From the NCBI RefSeq assembly GCF_036898095.1, contig NC_090736.1:13047873-13111872 (forward strand): a stretch of DNA of 64,000 bases. Direction: 5' to 3'. Of this stretch, positions 1 to 12,320 are shown in pieces. Under the pieces are notes generated by a model. The model was not told the DNA's origin, ran no database searches, and saw only the letters and a program-made list of their open reading frames with translations. The position numbers and the translations under genes were made by a program. Source of the DNA: Palaemon carinicauda (Eukaryota > Arthropoda > Malacostraca > Decapoda > Palaemonidae). Numbering within the stretch: position 1 is the first letter of the stretch; each line of letters begins with the position of its first letter.

Positions 1-1
1 A

Positions 2-1777
2 AACCTATTGGACGGATTTGAACTCGAAACTGATTATCTGGATGGAATCATTCCTGTGGAAAATCCTGAGGAGGAAAAGAGCAAGTTGGTGGGACAACTT
101 AATGAATTGAGAGGAGTAGTCGATGAAATGATTGCAGAGAAAGAGAAGCGGGAAAGACTGAAAACTCAGAAAGATACTGAGTATCAGAACCTGCTAATTG
201 AATGCGCCGAGAAAGATCTTCAGAGGAAAGAACAGGATAAATTAATGCAAAATCTTCAAGCTGAAAATGAAAAGCTCACAAAAATGCAGGATGAAAAAAC
301 TGAGCTTCTAAATCAATTGAAGAATGAAATGGAAGAATTGAAAGCAGAGAAAGAAAAGGATATAATTGAAAAGACGTCTGACTATCAAAAACTCGAAAAC
401 GAGTGTAACAAAAAGGATCATCGGTTAGAAGAACAGGATAAATTAATGCAAAATCTTCAAGCTGAAAATGAAAAGCTCACAAAAATGCAGGATGAAAAAA
501 TTGAGCTTCTAAATCAATTGAAGAATGAAATGGAAGAATTGAAAGCAGAGAAAGAAAAGGATATAATTGAAAAGACGTCTGACTATCAAAAACTCGAAAA
601 CGAAATCAACAAAAAGGATCATCAGCTGGAAGAACAGGATAAATTAATGCAAAATCTTCAAGCTGAAAATGAAAAGCTCACAAAAATGCGGGATGAGAAA
701 ACTGAGCTTCTAAATCAATTGAAGAATGAAATGGAAGAATTGAAAGCATTGAAAGAACAGGAAATCTTAGAAAAGACGTCTGACTATCAAAAACTCGAAA
801 ACGAAATCAACAAAAAGGATCTTCAAGTGAAAGAACAGGAGAAGTTATTGAAAACTATAAGAGCTGAAAACGAAGAGATAAAACTGATAAATGAAAATGA
901 AAATAAGAGAGGAAACTTACTTAAGGAAGGACTATTTTCTCAGATGAATAACAAGTTCAAAGAGGCTGTGGACATTTTCACTGCAGCCTTGGATATCGAG
1001 ACGGAAAAGGATGAAGAAACTGCTCTTTTGCATGTCCTTCGGGCTGAAGTGAACTCAGCCACTGATAATCCTCCTCATCTGCACATTGTGCTGGACTGTT
1101 GCAAGGCCATCGAGAAAGGCGTAGAAGGATGGAAAGCGTACATGGTACGAGGAAAGCACCTTCTCAAACTTGGCCTTTTCGACGCTGCCCTAAAGGACTT
1201 CGAAATTGTTAAGGTGAAGAAATCGGAAACAAATTTCAAATTCATTGAAGATACTCTAGCACTAAAGAAGCAATGGGAAGACAAAGGTCATTATGAGGTC
1301 TTGGGCGTAGAACAGACAGCCACGAAGGCTGAAATTATGAAAGCCTTCAAAGAGCTGTCCATGATGTGCCACCCGGACAGACATAGGGACAAACCCGAGT
1401 TCATACAGGACGCCTTCGAAGAGAAGTACAAAAAGGTCGTGAATGCTAAACTTATTCTGGTGGACAAACAGAACCGAAGAGATTACGATGAAGAACTTCG
1501 CCGACAGTACTCACAGCAGGAGGAACCCTGGGAATTTGGGGGATTCAATCCCTGGGGAAGGGATGATCGTTGGACTTATCACCAGGAGCCTCCAAGGAAC
1601 AATCATGGATGGAGGAACCAAGGTGGACAGTATGATCAAGGGACTTATCATCGGGAGCCTCCAAGGAACAATCATGGACGGTGGACTTATGATCAGGAGC
1701 CTCCAAGGAAAAATCATGGACGGAGGAACCAAGATGGACAGAATAATCAGGGTTATGGAGACCAATACTTCTATTAA
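2..1777 (+). CDS. TPR and J-domain co-chaperone (DNAJC7-like), 5' partial
   Basis: Probable HSP70 co-chaperone. Numbering codon 8-10 as residue 1, residues ~20-300 are a charged coiled coil, ~303-420 are TPR-like helices (alternating patterns such as NKFKEAVDIFTAAL, LDCCKAIEKG and GLFDAALKDFE), and ~428-497 form a J domain with the HPD motif at 455-457 and a following basic helix. The tail is rich in Gly, Asn, Pro and Arg. TPRs followed by a J domain is the DNAJC7 order, but the long coiled coil is not usual for that family. The frame is open to the window edge: codon 8-10 is TTG, not ATG, and the first in-frame ATG is at 128, inside the coiled coil. The true start, or an upstream exon, is therefore outside. 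No intron is visible over 1.77 kb, so this is a large last exon or a retrocopy. The HPD motif is intact and there is no internal stop. Confidence 0.85.
   Translation, partial: NLLDGFELETDYLDGIIPVENPEEEKSKLVGQLNELRGVVDEMIAEKEKRERLKTQKDTEYQNLLIECAEKDLQRKEQDKLMQNLQAENEKLTKMQDEKTELLNQLKNEMEELKAEKEKDIIEKTSDYQKLENECNKKDHRLEEQDKLMQNLQAENEKLTKMQDEKIELLNQLKNEMEELKAEKEKDIIEKTSDYQKLENEINKKDHQLEEQDKLMQNLQAENEKLTKMRDEKTELLNQLKNEMEELKALKEQEILEKTSDYQKLENEINKKDLQVKEQEKLLKTIRAENEEIKLINENENKRGNLLKEGLFSQMNNKFKEAVDIFTAALDIETEKDEETALLHVLRAEVNSATDNPPHLHIVLDCCKAIEKGVEGWKAYMVRGKHLLKLGLFDAALKDFEIVKVKKSETNFKFIEDTLALKKQWEDKGHYEVLGVEQTATKAEIMKAFKELSMMCHPDRHRDKPEFIQDAFEEKYKKVVNAKLILVDKQNRRDYDEELRRQYSQQEEPWEFGGFNPWGRDDRWTYHQEPPRNNHGWRNQGGQYDQGTYHREPPRNNHGRWTYDQEPPRKNHGRRNQDGQNNQGYGDQYFY
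235..840 (+). repeat. 201-bp coding tandem repeat (67-residue coiled-coil unit)
   Basis: The same motif begins at 235, 436, 637 and, diverged, 838, giving an exact 201-bp period. The first three units are nearly identical at DNA level, including synonymous sites, which points to recent unequal exchange or gene conversion. 201 is a multiple of 3, so unit gain or loss keeps the reading frame and lengthens or shortens the coiled coil. Confidence 0.93.
1573..1745 (+). repeat. C-terminal EPPRNNHG-type coding repeats
   Basis: Three copies of a Glu-Pro-Pro-Arg-(Asn/Lys)-Asn-His-Gly block start at 1586, 1655 and 1697, each preceded by a Thr-Tyr-(His/Asp)-(Gln/Arg) segment and separated by Gly/Asn/Gln-rich linkers. 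They form a low-complexity, probably disordered tail after the J domain. The spacings (69 and 42 bp) are in frame. Confidence 0.8.
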
Positions 1778-1819
1778 GGTGGAACTAAAGTGTTTAGTGT
1801 AGTGAACATAAAAAGGTGT

Positions 1820-2146
1820 TTTAAATAGAAAAATAAAAAAAATAAAAAAAATAAAAAAAAGAAAAAAAATAAAAAAATACAAAAATGAAAAAAAAAATAA
1901 AAAATACAAAAATGAAAAAAAAATAAAAAAAATACAAAAAAATAATAAAAAAAATACAAAAATGAAAAAAAAAAATAAAAAATACAAAAATGAAAAAAAA
2001 AATATATATATAGTGGAAAACTTTTTTTAGAATAAGTTTCAGTTAAGTTTTGATTTTTTTTTAAACAAAAAAAGTGGAATTTTTTTTTAGAATAAGTTTC
2101 AGTGAAGTTTTGAAATTATTTAGTTTATTGTTGTAAGGAAATTAAG
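1820..2146. repeat. A-rich left flank of the satellite, copy 1
   Basis: An A-rich tract with recurring ATACAAAAATG words (1830-2005) is followed by a ~60-bp sequence present twice (from about 2013 and 2072; shared core AGAATAAGTTTCAG) and a short unique stretch ending in ATTAAG at 2146, where the 28-bp array begins. Most of it recurs at 7920-8160. The A-rich part could be an old poly(A) tail of a retrocopied J-domain gene, which is inference. Confidence 0.7.
1832..1837 (+). promoter_or_regulatory. Candidate poly(A) signal AATAAA
   Basis: This AATAAA lies 55 bp after the stop codon of the J-domain gene. The following 150 bp are A-rich with many further AATAAA-like strings, so the site actually used cannot be chosen. 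Confidence 0.4.
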
Positions 2147-5100
2147 ATGCTTGGCTTTACCGCCTGGCCTTCTGATGCTTGGCTTAACCGCCTGGCATTC
2201 TGATGCTTGGCTTAACCGCCTGGCTTATTGCTGCTTGGCTTAACCGCCTGGCCTTCTGATGCTTGGCTTAACCGCCTGGCTTATTGCTGCTTGGCTTAAC
2301 CGCCTGGCCTTCTGATGCTTGGCTTAACCGCCTGGCCTTATGATGCTTGGCTTAACCGCCTGGCTTATTGCTGCTTGGCTTAACCGCTTGGCCTTCTGAT
2401 GCTTGGCTTAACCGCCTGGCTTATTGCTGCTTGGCTTAACCGCCTGGCCTTCTGATGCTTGGCTTAACCGCCTGGCCTTATGATGCTTGGCTTAACCGCC
2501 TGGCTTATTGCTGCTTGGCTTAACCGCCTGGCCTTATGAAGCTTGGCTTAACCGCCTGGCCTTCTGATGCTTGGCTTAACCGCCTGGCCTTCTGATGCTT
2601 GGCTTAACTGCCTGGCTTATTGCTGCTTGGCTTAACCGCCTGGCCTTCTGATGCTTGGCTTAACTGCCTGGCCTTCTGATGCTTGGCTTAACCGCCTGGC
2701 TTATTGCTGCTTGGCTTAACCGCCTGGCCTTCTGATGCTTGGCTTAACCGCCTGGCCTTATGAAGCTTGGCTTAACCGCCAGGCCTTCTGATGCTTGGCT
2801 TAACCGCCTGGCCTTCTGATGCTTGGCTTAACTGCCTGGCTTATTGCTGCTTGGCTTAACCGCCTGGCCTTCTGATGCTTGGCTTAACCGCCTGACCTTA
2901 AGAAGCTTGGCTTAACCGCCTGGCCTTCTGATGCTTGGCTTAACAGCCTGGCCTTCTGATGCTGGGCTTAACCGCCTGGCCTTATGAAGCTTAGCTTAAC
3001 CGCCTGGCCTTCTGATGCTTGGCTTAACCGCCTGGCCTTATGAAGCTTGGCTTAACCGCCTGGCCTTCTGATGCTTGGCTCAACCGCCTGGCCTTCTGAT
3101 GCTTGGCTTAACCGCCTGGCCTTCTGATGCTTGGCTTAACTGCCTGGCCTTCTGATGCTTGGCTTAACTGCCTGGCCTAATGATGCTTGGCTTAACCGCC
3201 TGGCTTATTGCTGCTTGGCTTAACCGCCTGGCTTATTGCTGCTTGGCTTAACCGCCTGGCCTTCTGATGCTTGGCTTAACCACCTGACCTTCTGATGCTT
3301 GGCTTAACCGCCTGGCCTTCTGATGCTTGGCTTAACCGCCTGGCCTTCTGATGCTTGGCTTAACCGCCTGGCCTTCTGATGCTTGGCTTAACCGCCTGGC
3401 CTTCTGATGCTTGGCTTAACCGCCTGGCCTTCTGATGCTTGGCTTAACCGCCTGGCCTTCTGATGCTTGGCTTAACCGCCTGGCCTATTGCTGCTTGGCT
3501 TAACCGCCTGGCCTATTGCTGCTTGGCTTAACCGCCTGGCTTTCTGATGCTTGGCTTAACCGCGCGGCTTATTGCTGCTTGGCTTAACCGCCTGGCTTAA
3601 CCGCCTGGCCTTCTGATGCTTGGCTTAACCGCCTGGCCTTCTAATACTTGGCTTAACCGCCTGGCCTTCTGATGCTTGGCTTAACCGCCTGGCTTATTGC
3701 TGCTTGGCTTAACCGCCTGGCTTATTGCTGCTCGGCTTAACCGCCTGGCTTATTGCTGCTTGGCTTAACCGCCTGGCCTTCTGATGCTTGGCTTAACCGC
3801 CTGGCCTTCTGATGCTTGGCTTAACCGCCTGGCTTATTGCTGCTTGGCTTAACCGCCTGGCCTTCTGATGCTTGGCTTAACCGCCTGGCCTTCTGATGCT
3901 TGGCTTAACCGCCTGGCCTTCTGATGCTTGGCTTAACCGCCTGGCCTTCTGATGCTTGGCTTAACCGCCTGGCCTTCTGATGCTTGGCTTAACCGCCTGG
4001 CTTATTGCTGCTTGGCTTAACTGCCTGGCCTTCTGATGCTTGGCTTAACCGCCTGGCCTTCTGATGCTTGGCTTAACCGCCAGGCCTTCTAATGCTTGGC
4101 TTAACCGCCTGGCTTATTGCTGCTTGGCTTAACTGCCTGGCCTTCTGATGCTTGGCTTAACCGCCTGGCCTTCTGATGCTTGGCTTAACCGCCTGGCCTT
4201 CTGATGCTTGGCTTAACCGCCTGGCCTTCTGATGCTTGGCTTAACCGCCTGGCCTTCTGATGCTTGGCTTAACTGCCTGGCCTTCTGATGCTTGGCTTAA
4301 CCGCCTGGCCTTCTGATGCTTGGCTTAACCGCCTGGCCTTCTGATACTTGGCTTAACCGCCTGGCCTTCTGATACTTGGCTTAACCGCCTGGCTTATTGC
4401 TGCTTGGCTTAACCGCCTGGCTTATTGCTGCTTGGCTTAACCGCCTGGCCTTCTGATGCTTGGCTTAACCGCCTGGCCTTCTGATGCTTGGCTTAACCGC
4501 CTGGCCTTCTGATGCTTGGCTTAACCGCCTGGCTTATTGCTGCTTGGCTTAAACGCCTGGCTTATTGCTGCTTGGCTTAACTGCCTGGCCTTCTAATGCT
4601 TGGCTTAACTGCCTGGCCTTCTGATGCTTGGCTTAACCGCCTGGCCTTCTGATGCTTGGCTTAACCGCCTGGCCTTAGGAGGCTTGGCTTAACCGCCTGG
4701 CTTATTGCTTCTTGGCTTAACCGCCTGGCCTTCTGATGCTTGGCTTAACCACCTGGCTTATTGTTGCTTGGCGTAACCGCATGGCCTTCTGATGCTTGGC
4801 TTAACCGCCCGGCCTTCTGATGCTTGGCTTAACCGCCCGGCCTCCTGATGCTTGGCTTAACCGCCTGGCCTTATGATGCTTGGCTTAACCGCCTGGCCTT
4901 CTGATGTTTGGCTTAACTGCCTGGCCTTCTGATGCTTGGCTTAACCGCCTGGCCTTCTGATGCTTGGCTTAACCGCCTGGCTTATTGCTGCTTGGCTTAA
5001 CCGCCTGGCCTTCTGATGCTTGGCTTAACCGCCTGGCCTTCTGATGCTTGGCTTAACCGCCTGGCCTTCTGATGCTTGGCTTAACCGCCTGGCCTTCTGA

Positions 5101-7919
5101 TGCTTGGCTTAACCGCCTGGCCTTCTGATGCTTGGCTTAACCGCATGGCCTTCTGATGCTTGGCTTAACCGCCTGGCTTTCTGATGCTTGGCTTAACCGC
5201 CCGGCTTTCTGATGCTTGGCTTAACCGCCCGGCCTTCTGATGCTTGGCTTAACCGCCTGGCCTTCTGATGCTTGGCTTAACCACCTGGCCTTCTGATGCT
5301 TGGCTTAACCACCCGGCCTTCTGATGCTTGGCTTAACCGCCTGGCTTATTGCTGCTTGGCTTAACCGCCTGGCCTTCTGATGCTTGGCTTAACCGCCTGG
5401 CTTATTGCTGCTTGGCTTAACCGCCTGGCCTTCTGATGCTTGGCATAACCGCCTGGCCTTCTGATGCTTGGCTTAACCGCCTGGCCTTCTGATGCTTGGC
5501 TTAAACGCCTGGCTTATTGCTGCTTGGCTTAACCGCCTGGCCTTCTGATGCTTGGCTTAACCGCCTGGCCTTCTGATGCTTGGCTTAACCGCCTGGCTTT
5601 CTGATGCTTGGCTTAACTGCCTGGCTTTCTGATGCTTGGCTTAACCGCCCGGCCTTCTGATGCTTGGCTTAACCGCCTGGCTTACTGCTGCTTGGCTTAA
5701 CCGCCCGGCCTTCTGATGCTTGGCTTAACCGCCTGGCTTACTGCTGCTTGGCTTAACCGCCTGGCCTTCTGATGCTTGGCTTAACCGCCTGGCTTATTGC
5801 TGCTTGGCTTATCCGCCTGGCCTTCTGATGCTTGGCATAACCGCCTGGCTTATTGCTGCTTGGCTTAACCGCCTGGTCTTGCCTTCTGATGCTTGGCTTA
5901 ACCGCCCGGCCTTCTGATGCTTGGCTTAACCGCCTGACCTTCTGATGCTTGGCTTAACCGCCCGGCCTTCTGATGCTTGGCTTAACCGCCTGGCCTTCTG
6001 ATGCTTGGCTTAACTGCCCGGCCTTCTGATGCTTGGCTTAACCGCCCGGCCTTCTGATGCTTGGCTTAACCGCCTGGCCTTCTGATGCTTGGCTTAACCG
6101 CCGGCCTTCTGATGCTTGGCTCAACCGCCTGGCTTATTGCTGCTTGGCTTAACCGCCTGGCCTTCTGATGCTTGGCTTAACCGCCTGGCCTTCTGATGCT
6201 TGGCTTAACCGCCCGGCCTTCTGATGCTTGGCTTAACCGCCTGGCCTTCTGATGCTTGGCTTAACCGCCTGGCTTATTGCTGCTTGGCTTAACTGCCTGC
6301 CTTACTGATGCTTGGCTTAACCGCCTGGCCTTCTGATGCTTGGCTTAACCGCCTGGCCTTCTGATGCTTGGCTTAACTGTCTGGCCTTCTGATGCTTGGC
6401 TTAACTGCCTGGCTTATTGCTGCTTGGCTTAACCGCCTGGCCTTCTGATGCTTGGCTTAACCGCCTGGCCTTCTGATGCTTGGCTTAACTGCCTGGCCTT
6501 CTGATGCTTGGCTTAACTGCCTGGCCTTCTGATGCTTGGCTTAACTGCCTGGCCTTCTGATGCTTGGCTTAACGGCCTGGCCTTCTGATTCTTGGCTTAA
6601 CCGCCTGGCTTATTGCTGCTTGGCTTAACCGCCTGGCCTTCTGATGCTTGGTTTAACTGCCTGGGCTTCTGATGCTTGGCTTAACCGCCCGGCTTATTGA
6701 TGCTTGGCTTAACCGCCTGGCCTTCTGATGCTTGGCTTAACCGCCTGGCTTATTGCTGCTTGGCTTAACCGTCTGGCCTAGTGATGCTTGGCTTAACCGC
6801 CTGGCCTTCTGATGCTTGGCTTAACCGCCTGGCCTTCTGATTCTTGGCTTAACCGCCTGGCTTATTGCTGCTTGGCTTAACCGCCCGGCCTTCTGATGCT
6901 TGGCTTAACCGCCTGGCTTAATGATGCTTGGCTTAAATGCCTGGCCTAATAATGCTTGGCTTAACCGCCTGGCCTAATAATGCTTGGCTTAACCGCTTGG
7001 CCTAATAATGCTTGGCTTAACCGCCTGGCCTAATAATGCTTGGCTTAAATAGCCTGGCCTAATGGTGCTTGGCTTAACTGCCTTGGCTAAGGATGTTTGG
7101 CTCAACTGACAGGGCTAAGGAGGTTTGGCTAAACTACTTTGTCTGAGGGTGTATGGCTTAACTGCCTGGCCTAAGGGTGTTGGCTGACCTGCCCTATCTA
7201 GGAAGGTTTGGCTTAACTACCTGGTTTATGTGTGGCTGAACAGTCCGGAAAAAACCGAAACGCTTAACTGGCTGGCCTAAAAAGAAGGGCCTAGGTGACT
7301 GGACTTAAAATGTTTGGCATGAACGCGTGGACTAGGGATGTTTGGCTTACCTGATTTGTATAGGGGTGCTTAGCTTAACTACCTGGGCTAAGGTTGTATG
7401 GCGAAAATGCCTTGCCTTGGGAAATATGGCTTAGAGGCCATACCTAAGGAAGTTTTGCGTAACTGCCTCAGCTTAGGATGTTTGGCTCAACTGACTGGCC
7501 TATGAAAGTTTGGCTTAACTATCTGGGCTAAGGAGGGATGGCTTAACTGCCTGGCCTGATGATGCTTGGCTTAACTGCCTGGCCTAATAATGCAAGGCTT
7601 AACTGCCTGGCCTAATAATGCTTGGCTTAACTGCCTGGCCTAATGATGCTTGGCTTAACTGCCTGGCCTAATAATGCTTGGCTTAACTGCCAGGCCTGAT
7701 GATGCTTGGCTTAACCGCCTGGCTTATTGCTGCTTGGCTTAACCGCCTGGCCTTTTGATGCTTGGCTTAACCGCCTGGCCTTCTGATGCTTGGCTTAACC
7801 GCCTGGCCTTCTGATGCTTGGCTTAACTGCCTGGTTTATTGCTGCTTGGCTTAACCGCCTGGCCTTTTGATGCTTGGCTTAACCGCCTGGCCTTCTGATG
7901 CTTGGCTTAACCGCCTGGC
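2147..7919 (+). repeat. 28-bp satellite array, left block
   Basis: Head-to-tail 28-bp units. The consensus is CTTGGCTTAACCGCCTGG followed by a variable 10-mer, chiefly CCTTCTGATG, CTTATTGCTG or CCTTATGATG. G+C is about 57%, against AT-rich flanks, and the plus strand carries few A (3 of 28). The block holds about 206 units. Because 28 is not a multiple of 3 and the unit contains TAA and TGA, no frame stays open on either strand, so it is not coding. It starts about 370 bp after the J-domain stop codon. Confidence 0.97.
7059..7557 (+). repeat. Diverged-monomer island, copy 1
   Basis: About 500 bp in which the 28-bp units are strongly diverged (words such as GGCTCAACTGACAGGGC and CATGAACGCGTGGACTAGG) while the rough TTGGCTTAAC rhythm remains. 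The same island recurs at 8771-9269 and 12321-12819 with only a few differences. It is therefore an old diverged stretch copied recently by larger duplications. Confidence 0.9.
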
Positions 7920-8157
7920 ATATAAAAAAAATACAAAAATGAAAAAAAAATAAAAAAATACAAAAATGAAAAAAAAAATAAAAAATAAAAAAATAAAAAA
8001 AATATATATATACATATAGTGGAAAACTTTTTTTTAGAATAAGTTTCAGTTAAGTTTTGATTTTTTTTTCGAACAAAAAAAAAAGGGAGGAAAATTTTTT
8101 TTAGCATAAGTTTCAGTGAAGTTTTGAAATTATTTAGTTTATTGTTGTAAGGAAATT
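7920..8157. repeat. A-rich flank, copy 2, interrupting the array
   Basis: The satellite stops abruptly inside a unit and passes into an A-rich tract, the doubled ~60-bp sequence and the ATTAAG end, matching 1870-2146. The offset is 6,014 bp at both the ATTAAG boundary (2141 and 8155) and a variant unit just inside the array (2196 and 8210). Flank and array start were therefore duplicated together. No coding potential was seen. Confidence 0.92.
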
Positions 8158-8770
8158 AAGATGCTTGGCTTAACCGCCTGGCCTTCTGATGCTTGACTTG
8201 ACCGCCTGGCATTCTGATGCTTGGCTTAACCGCCTGGCTTATTGCTGCTTGGCTTAACCGCCTGGCCTTCTGATGCTTGGCTTAACCGCCTGGCCTTCTG
8301 ATGCTTGGCTTAACCGCCTGGCCTTCTGATGCTTGGCTTAACTGCCTGGCCTTCTGATGCTTGGCTTAACCGCCTGGCTTATTGCTGCTTGGCTTAACCG
8401 CCTGGCCTTCTGATGCTTGGCTTAACCGACTGGCCTTCTGATGCTTGGCTTAACCGCCTGGCCTAGTGATGCTTGGCTTAACTGCCTGGCCTTCTGATAC
8501 TTGGCTTAACTGCCTGGCCTTCTGATGCTTGGCTTAACCGCCTGGCCTTCTGATGCTTGGCTTAACCGCCTGGCTTATTGCTGCTTGGCTTAACCACCTG
8601 GCCTTCTGATGCTTGGCTTAACCGCCTGGCTTAATGATGCTTGGCTTAACTGCCTGGCCTTCTGATGCTTGGCTTAACCGCCTGGCCTAATAATGCTTGG
8701 CTTAACCGCTTGGCCTAATAATGCTTGGCTTAACCACCTGGCCTAATAATAATTAGCTTAAATGCCTGGC

Positions 8771-9269
8771 CTAATGGTGCTTGGCTTAACTGCCTTGGCT
8801 AAGGATGTTTGGCTCAACTGACAGGGCTAAGGAGGTTTGGCTAAACTACTTTGTCTGAGGGTGTATGGCTTAACTGCCTGGCCTAAGGGTGTTGGCTGAC
8901 CTGCCCTATCTAGGAAGGTTTGGCTTAACTACCTGGTTTATGTGTGGCTGAACTGTCCGGAAAAAACCGAAACGCTTAACTGGCTGGCCTAAAAAGAAGG
9001 GCCTAGGTGACTGGACTTAAAATGTTTGGCATGAACGCGTGGACTAGGGATGTTTGGCTTACCTGATTTGTATAGTGGTGCTTGGCTTAACTACCTGGGC
9101 TAAAGTTGTATGGCGAAAATGCCTTGCCTTGGGAAATATGGCTTAGAGGCCATACCTAAGGAAGTTTTGCGTAACTGCCTCAGCTTAGGATGATTGGCTC
9201 AACTGACTGGCCTATGAAAGTTTGGCTTAACTATCTGGGCTAAGGAGGGATGGCTTAACTGCCTGGCCT
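8771..9269 (+). repeat. Diverged-monomer island, copy 2
   Basis: Copy of the island at 7059, offset 1,712 bp. It differs from copies 1 and 3 at shared sites, for example AACTGTCCGG where the others read AACAGTCCGG, and GGTGCTTGGC where the others read GGTGCTTAGC. It is therefore the outlier of the three. Confidence 0.9.
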
Positions 9270-12200
9270 GATGATGCTTGGTTTAACTGCCTGGCCTAAT
9301 AATGCAAGGCTTAACTGCCTGGCCTAATAATGCAAGGCTTAACTGCCTGGCCTAATAATGCTTGGCTTAACTGCCTGGCCTAATGATGCTTGGCTTAACT
9401 GCCAGGCCTTCTGATGCTTTGCTTAACCGCCTGGCCTTAGGAGGCTTGGCTTAACCGCCTGGCTTTTGATGCTTGGCTTAACCGCCTGGCCTTCTGATGC
9501 TTGGCTTTACCGCCTGGCCTATTGCTGCTTGGCTTAACCGCCTGGCCTTCTGATGCTTGGCTTAACCGCCTAGCCATATGATGCTTGGCTTTACCGCCTG
9601 GCCTATTGCTGCTTGGCTTAACCGCCTGGCCTTCTGATGCTTGGCTTAACCGCCTGGCCTTATGATGCTTGGCTTAACCGCCTGGCCTTCTGATGTTTGG
9701 CTTAACCGCCTGGCCTTCTGATGCTTGGCTTAACCGCCTGGCCTTATGATGCTTGGCTTTACCGCCTGGCTTATTGCTGCTTGGCTTAACCACCTGGCCT
9801 TCTGATGCTTGGCTTAACCGCCTGGCCTTCTGATGCTTGGCTTAACCGCCTGGCCTTCTGATGCTTGGCTTAACTGCCTGGCCTACTGCTGCTTGGCTTA
9901 ACCGCCTGGCCTTCTGATGCTTGGCTTAACCGCCTGGCCTTCTGATGCTTGGCTTAACCGCCTGGCCTTCTGATGCTTGGCTTAACTGCCTGGCATACTG
10001 CTGCTTGGCTTAACCGCCTGGCCTTCTGATACTTGGCTTAACCGCCTGGCCTGATGCTTGGCTTAACCGCCTGGCCTTATGATGCTTGGCTTTACCGCCT
10101 GGCTTATTGCTGCTTGGCTTAACCGCCTGGCCTTCTGATGCTTGGCTTAACCGCCTGGCCTTCTGATGCTTGGCTTAACTGCCTGGCCTACTGCTGCTTG
10201 GCTTAACCGCCTGGCCTTCTAATGCTTGGCTTAACCGCCTGGCCTTCTGATGCTTGGCTTAACCGCCTGGCCTTATGATGCTTGGCTTTACCGCCTGGCC
10301 TATTGCTGCTTGGCTTAACCGCCTGGCCTTCTGATGCTTGGCTTAACCGCCTGGCCTTATGATGCTTGGCTTAACCGCCTGGCCTTCTGATGCTTGGCTT
10401 AACCGCCTGGCTTTCTGATGCTTGGCTTAACCGCCCGGCTTTCTGATGCTTGGCTTAACCGCCCGGCCTTCTGATGCTTGGCTTAACCGCCTGGCCTTCT
10501 GATGCTTGGCTTAACCACCTGGCCTTCTGATGCTTGGCTTAACCACCCGGCCTTCTGATGCTTGGCTTAACCGCCTGGCTTATTGCTGCTTGGCTTAACC
10601 GCCTGGCCTTCTGATGCTTGGCTTAACCGCCTGGCTTATTGCTGCTTGGCTTAACCGCCTGGCCTTCTGATGCTTGGCATAACCGCCTGGCCTTCTGATG
10701 CTTGGCTTAACCGCCTGGCCTTCTGATGCTTGGCTTAAACGCCTGGCTTATTGCTGCTTGGCTTAACCGCCTGGCCTTCTGATGCTTGGCTTAACCGCCT
10801 GGCCTTCTGATGCTTGGCTTAACCACCTGGCTTTCTGATGCTTGGCTTAACTGCCTGGCTTTCTGATGCTTGGCTTAACCGCCTGGCCTTCTGATGCTTG
10901 GCTTAACCGCCCGGCCTTCTGATGCTTGGCTTGACCGCCTGGCTTACTGCTGCTTGGCTTAACCGCCTGGCCTTCTGATGCTTGGCTTAACCGCCTGGCT
11001 TATTGCTGCTTGGCTTATCCGCCTGGCCTTCTGATGCTTGGCATAACCGCCTGGCTTATTGCTGCTTGGCTTAACCGCCTGGCCTTGCCTTCTGATGCTT
11101 GGCTTAACCGCCTGGCCTTCTGATGCTTGGCTTAACCGCCTGACCTTCTGATGCTTGGCTTAACCGCCCGGCCTTCTGATGCTTGGCTTAACCGCCTGGC
11201 CTTCTGATGCTTGGCTTAACTGCCCGGCCTTCTGATGCTTGGCTTAACCGCCCGGCCTTCTGATGCTTGGCTTAACCGCCTGGCCTTCTGATGCTTGGCT
11301 TAACCGCCCGGCCTTCTGATGCTTGGCTCAACCGCCTGGCTTATTGCTGCTTGGCTTAACCGCCTGGCCTTCTGATGCTTGGCTTAACCGCCTGGCCTTC
11401 TGATGCTTGGCTTAACCGCCCGGCCTTCTGATGCTTGGCTTAACTGACTGGCCTTCTGATGCTTGGCTTAACCGCCTGGCCTTCTGATGCTTGGCTTAAC
11501 CGCCTGGCTTATTGCTGCTTGGCTTAACTGCCTGCCTTACTGATGCTTGGCTTAACCGCCTGGCCTTCTGATGCTTGGCTTAACCGCCTGGCCTTCTGAT
11601 GCTTGGCTTAACTGTCTGGCCTTCTGATGCTTGGCTTAACTGCCTGGCTTATTGCTGCTTGGCTTAACCGCCTGGCCTTCTGATGCTTGGCTTAACCGCT
11701 TGGCCTTCTGATGCTTGGCTTAACCGCCTGGCCTTCTGATGCTTGGCTTAACTGCCTGGCCTTCTGATGCTTGGCTTAACTGCCTGGCCTTCTGATGCTT
11801 GGCTTAACTGCCTGGCCTTCTGATGCTTGGCTTAACTGCCTGGCCTTCTGATGCTTGGCTTAACCGCCTGGCTTATTGCTGCTTGGCTTAACCGCCTGGC
11901 CTTCTGATGCTTGGTTTAACTGCCTGGGCTTCTGATGCTTGGCTTAACCGCCCGGCTTATTGATGCTTGGCTTAACCGCCTGGCCTTCTGATGCTTGGCT
12001 TAACCGCCTGGCTTATTGCTGCTTGGCTTAACCGCCTGGCCTAGTGATGCTTGGCTTAACCGCCTGGCCTTCTGATGCTTAGCTTAACCGCCTGGCCTTC
12101 TGATTCTTGGCTTAACCGCCTGGCTTATTGCTGCTTGGCTTAACCGCCCGGCCTTCTGATGCTTGGCTTAACCGCCTGGCTTAATGATGCTTGGCTTAAA

Positions 12201-12320
12201 TGCCTGGCCTTCTGATGCTTGGCTTAACCGCCTGGCCTAATAATGCTTGGCTTAACCGCTTGGCCTAATAATGCTTGGCTTAACCGCCTGGCCTAATAAT
12301 GCTTGGCTTAAATGCCTGGC

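Noticed and set aside
1443..1802. Second-frame ORF inside the J-domain gene
   Set aside because: It is a shadow frame produced by the C-terminal repeats, with no domain.
1511..1987. Antisense ORF of 158 codons over the J-domain 3' end
   Set aside because: It is Phe/Ile-rich because it reads the A-rich tract backwards, and it overlaps a well supported coding region.
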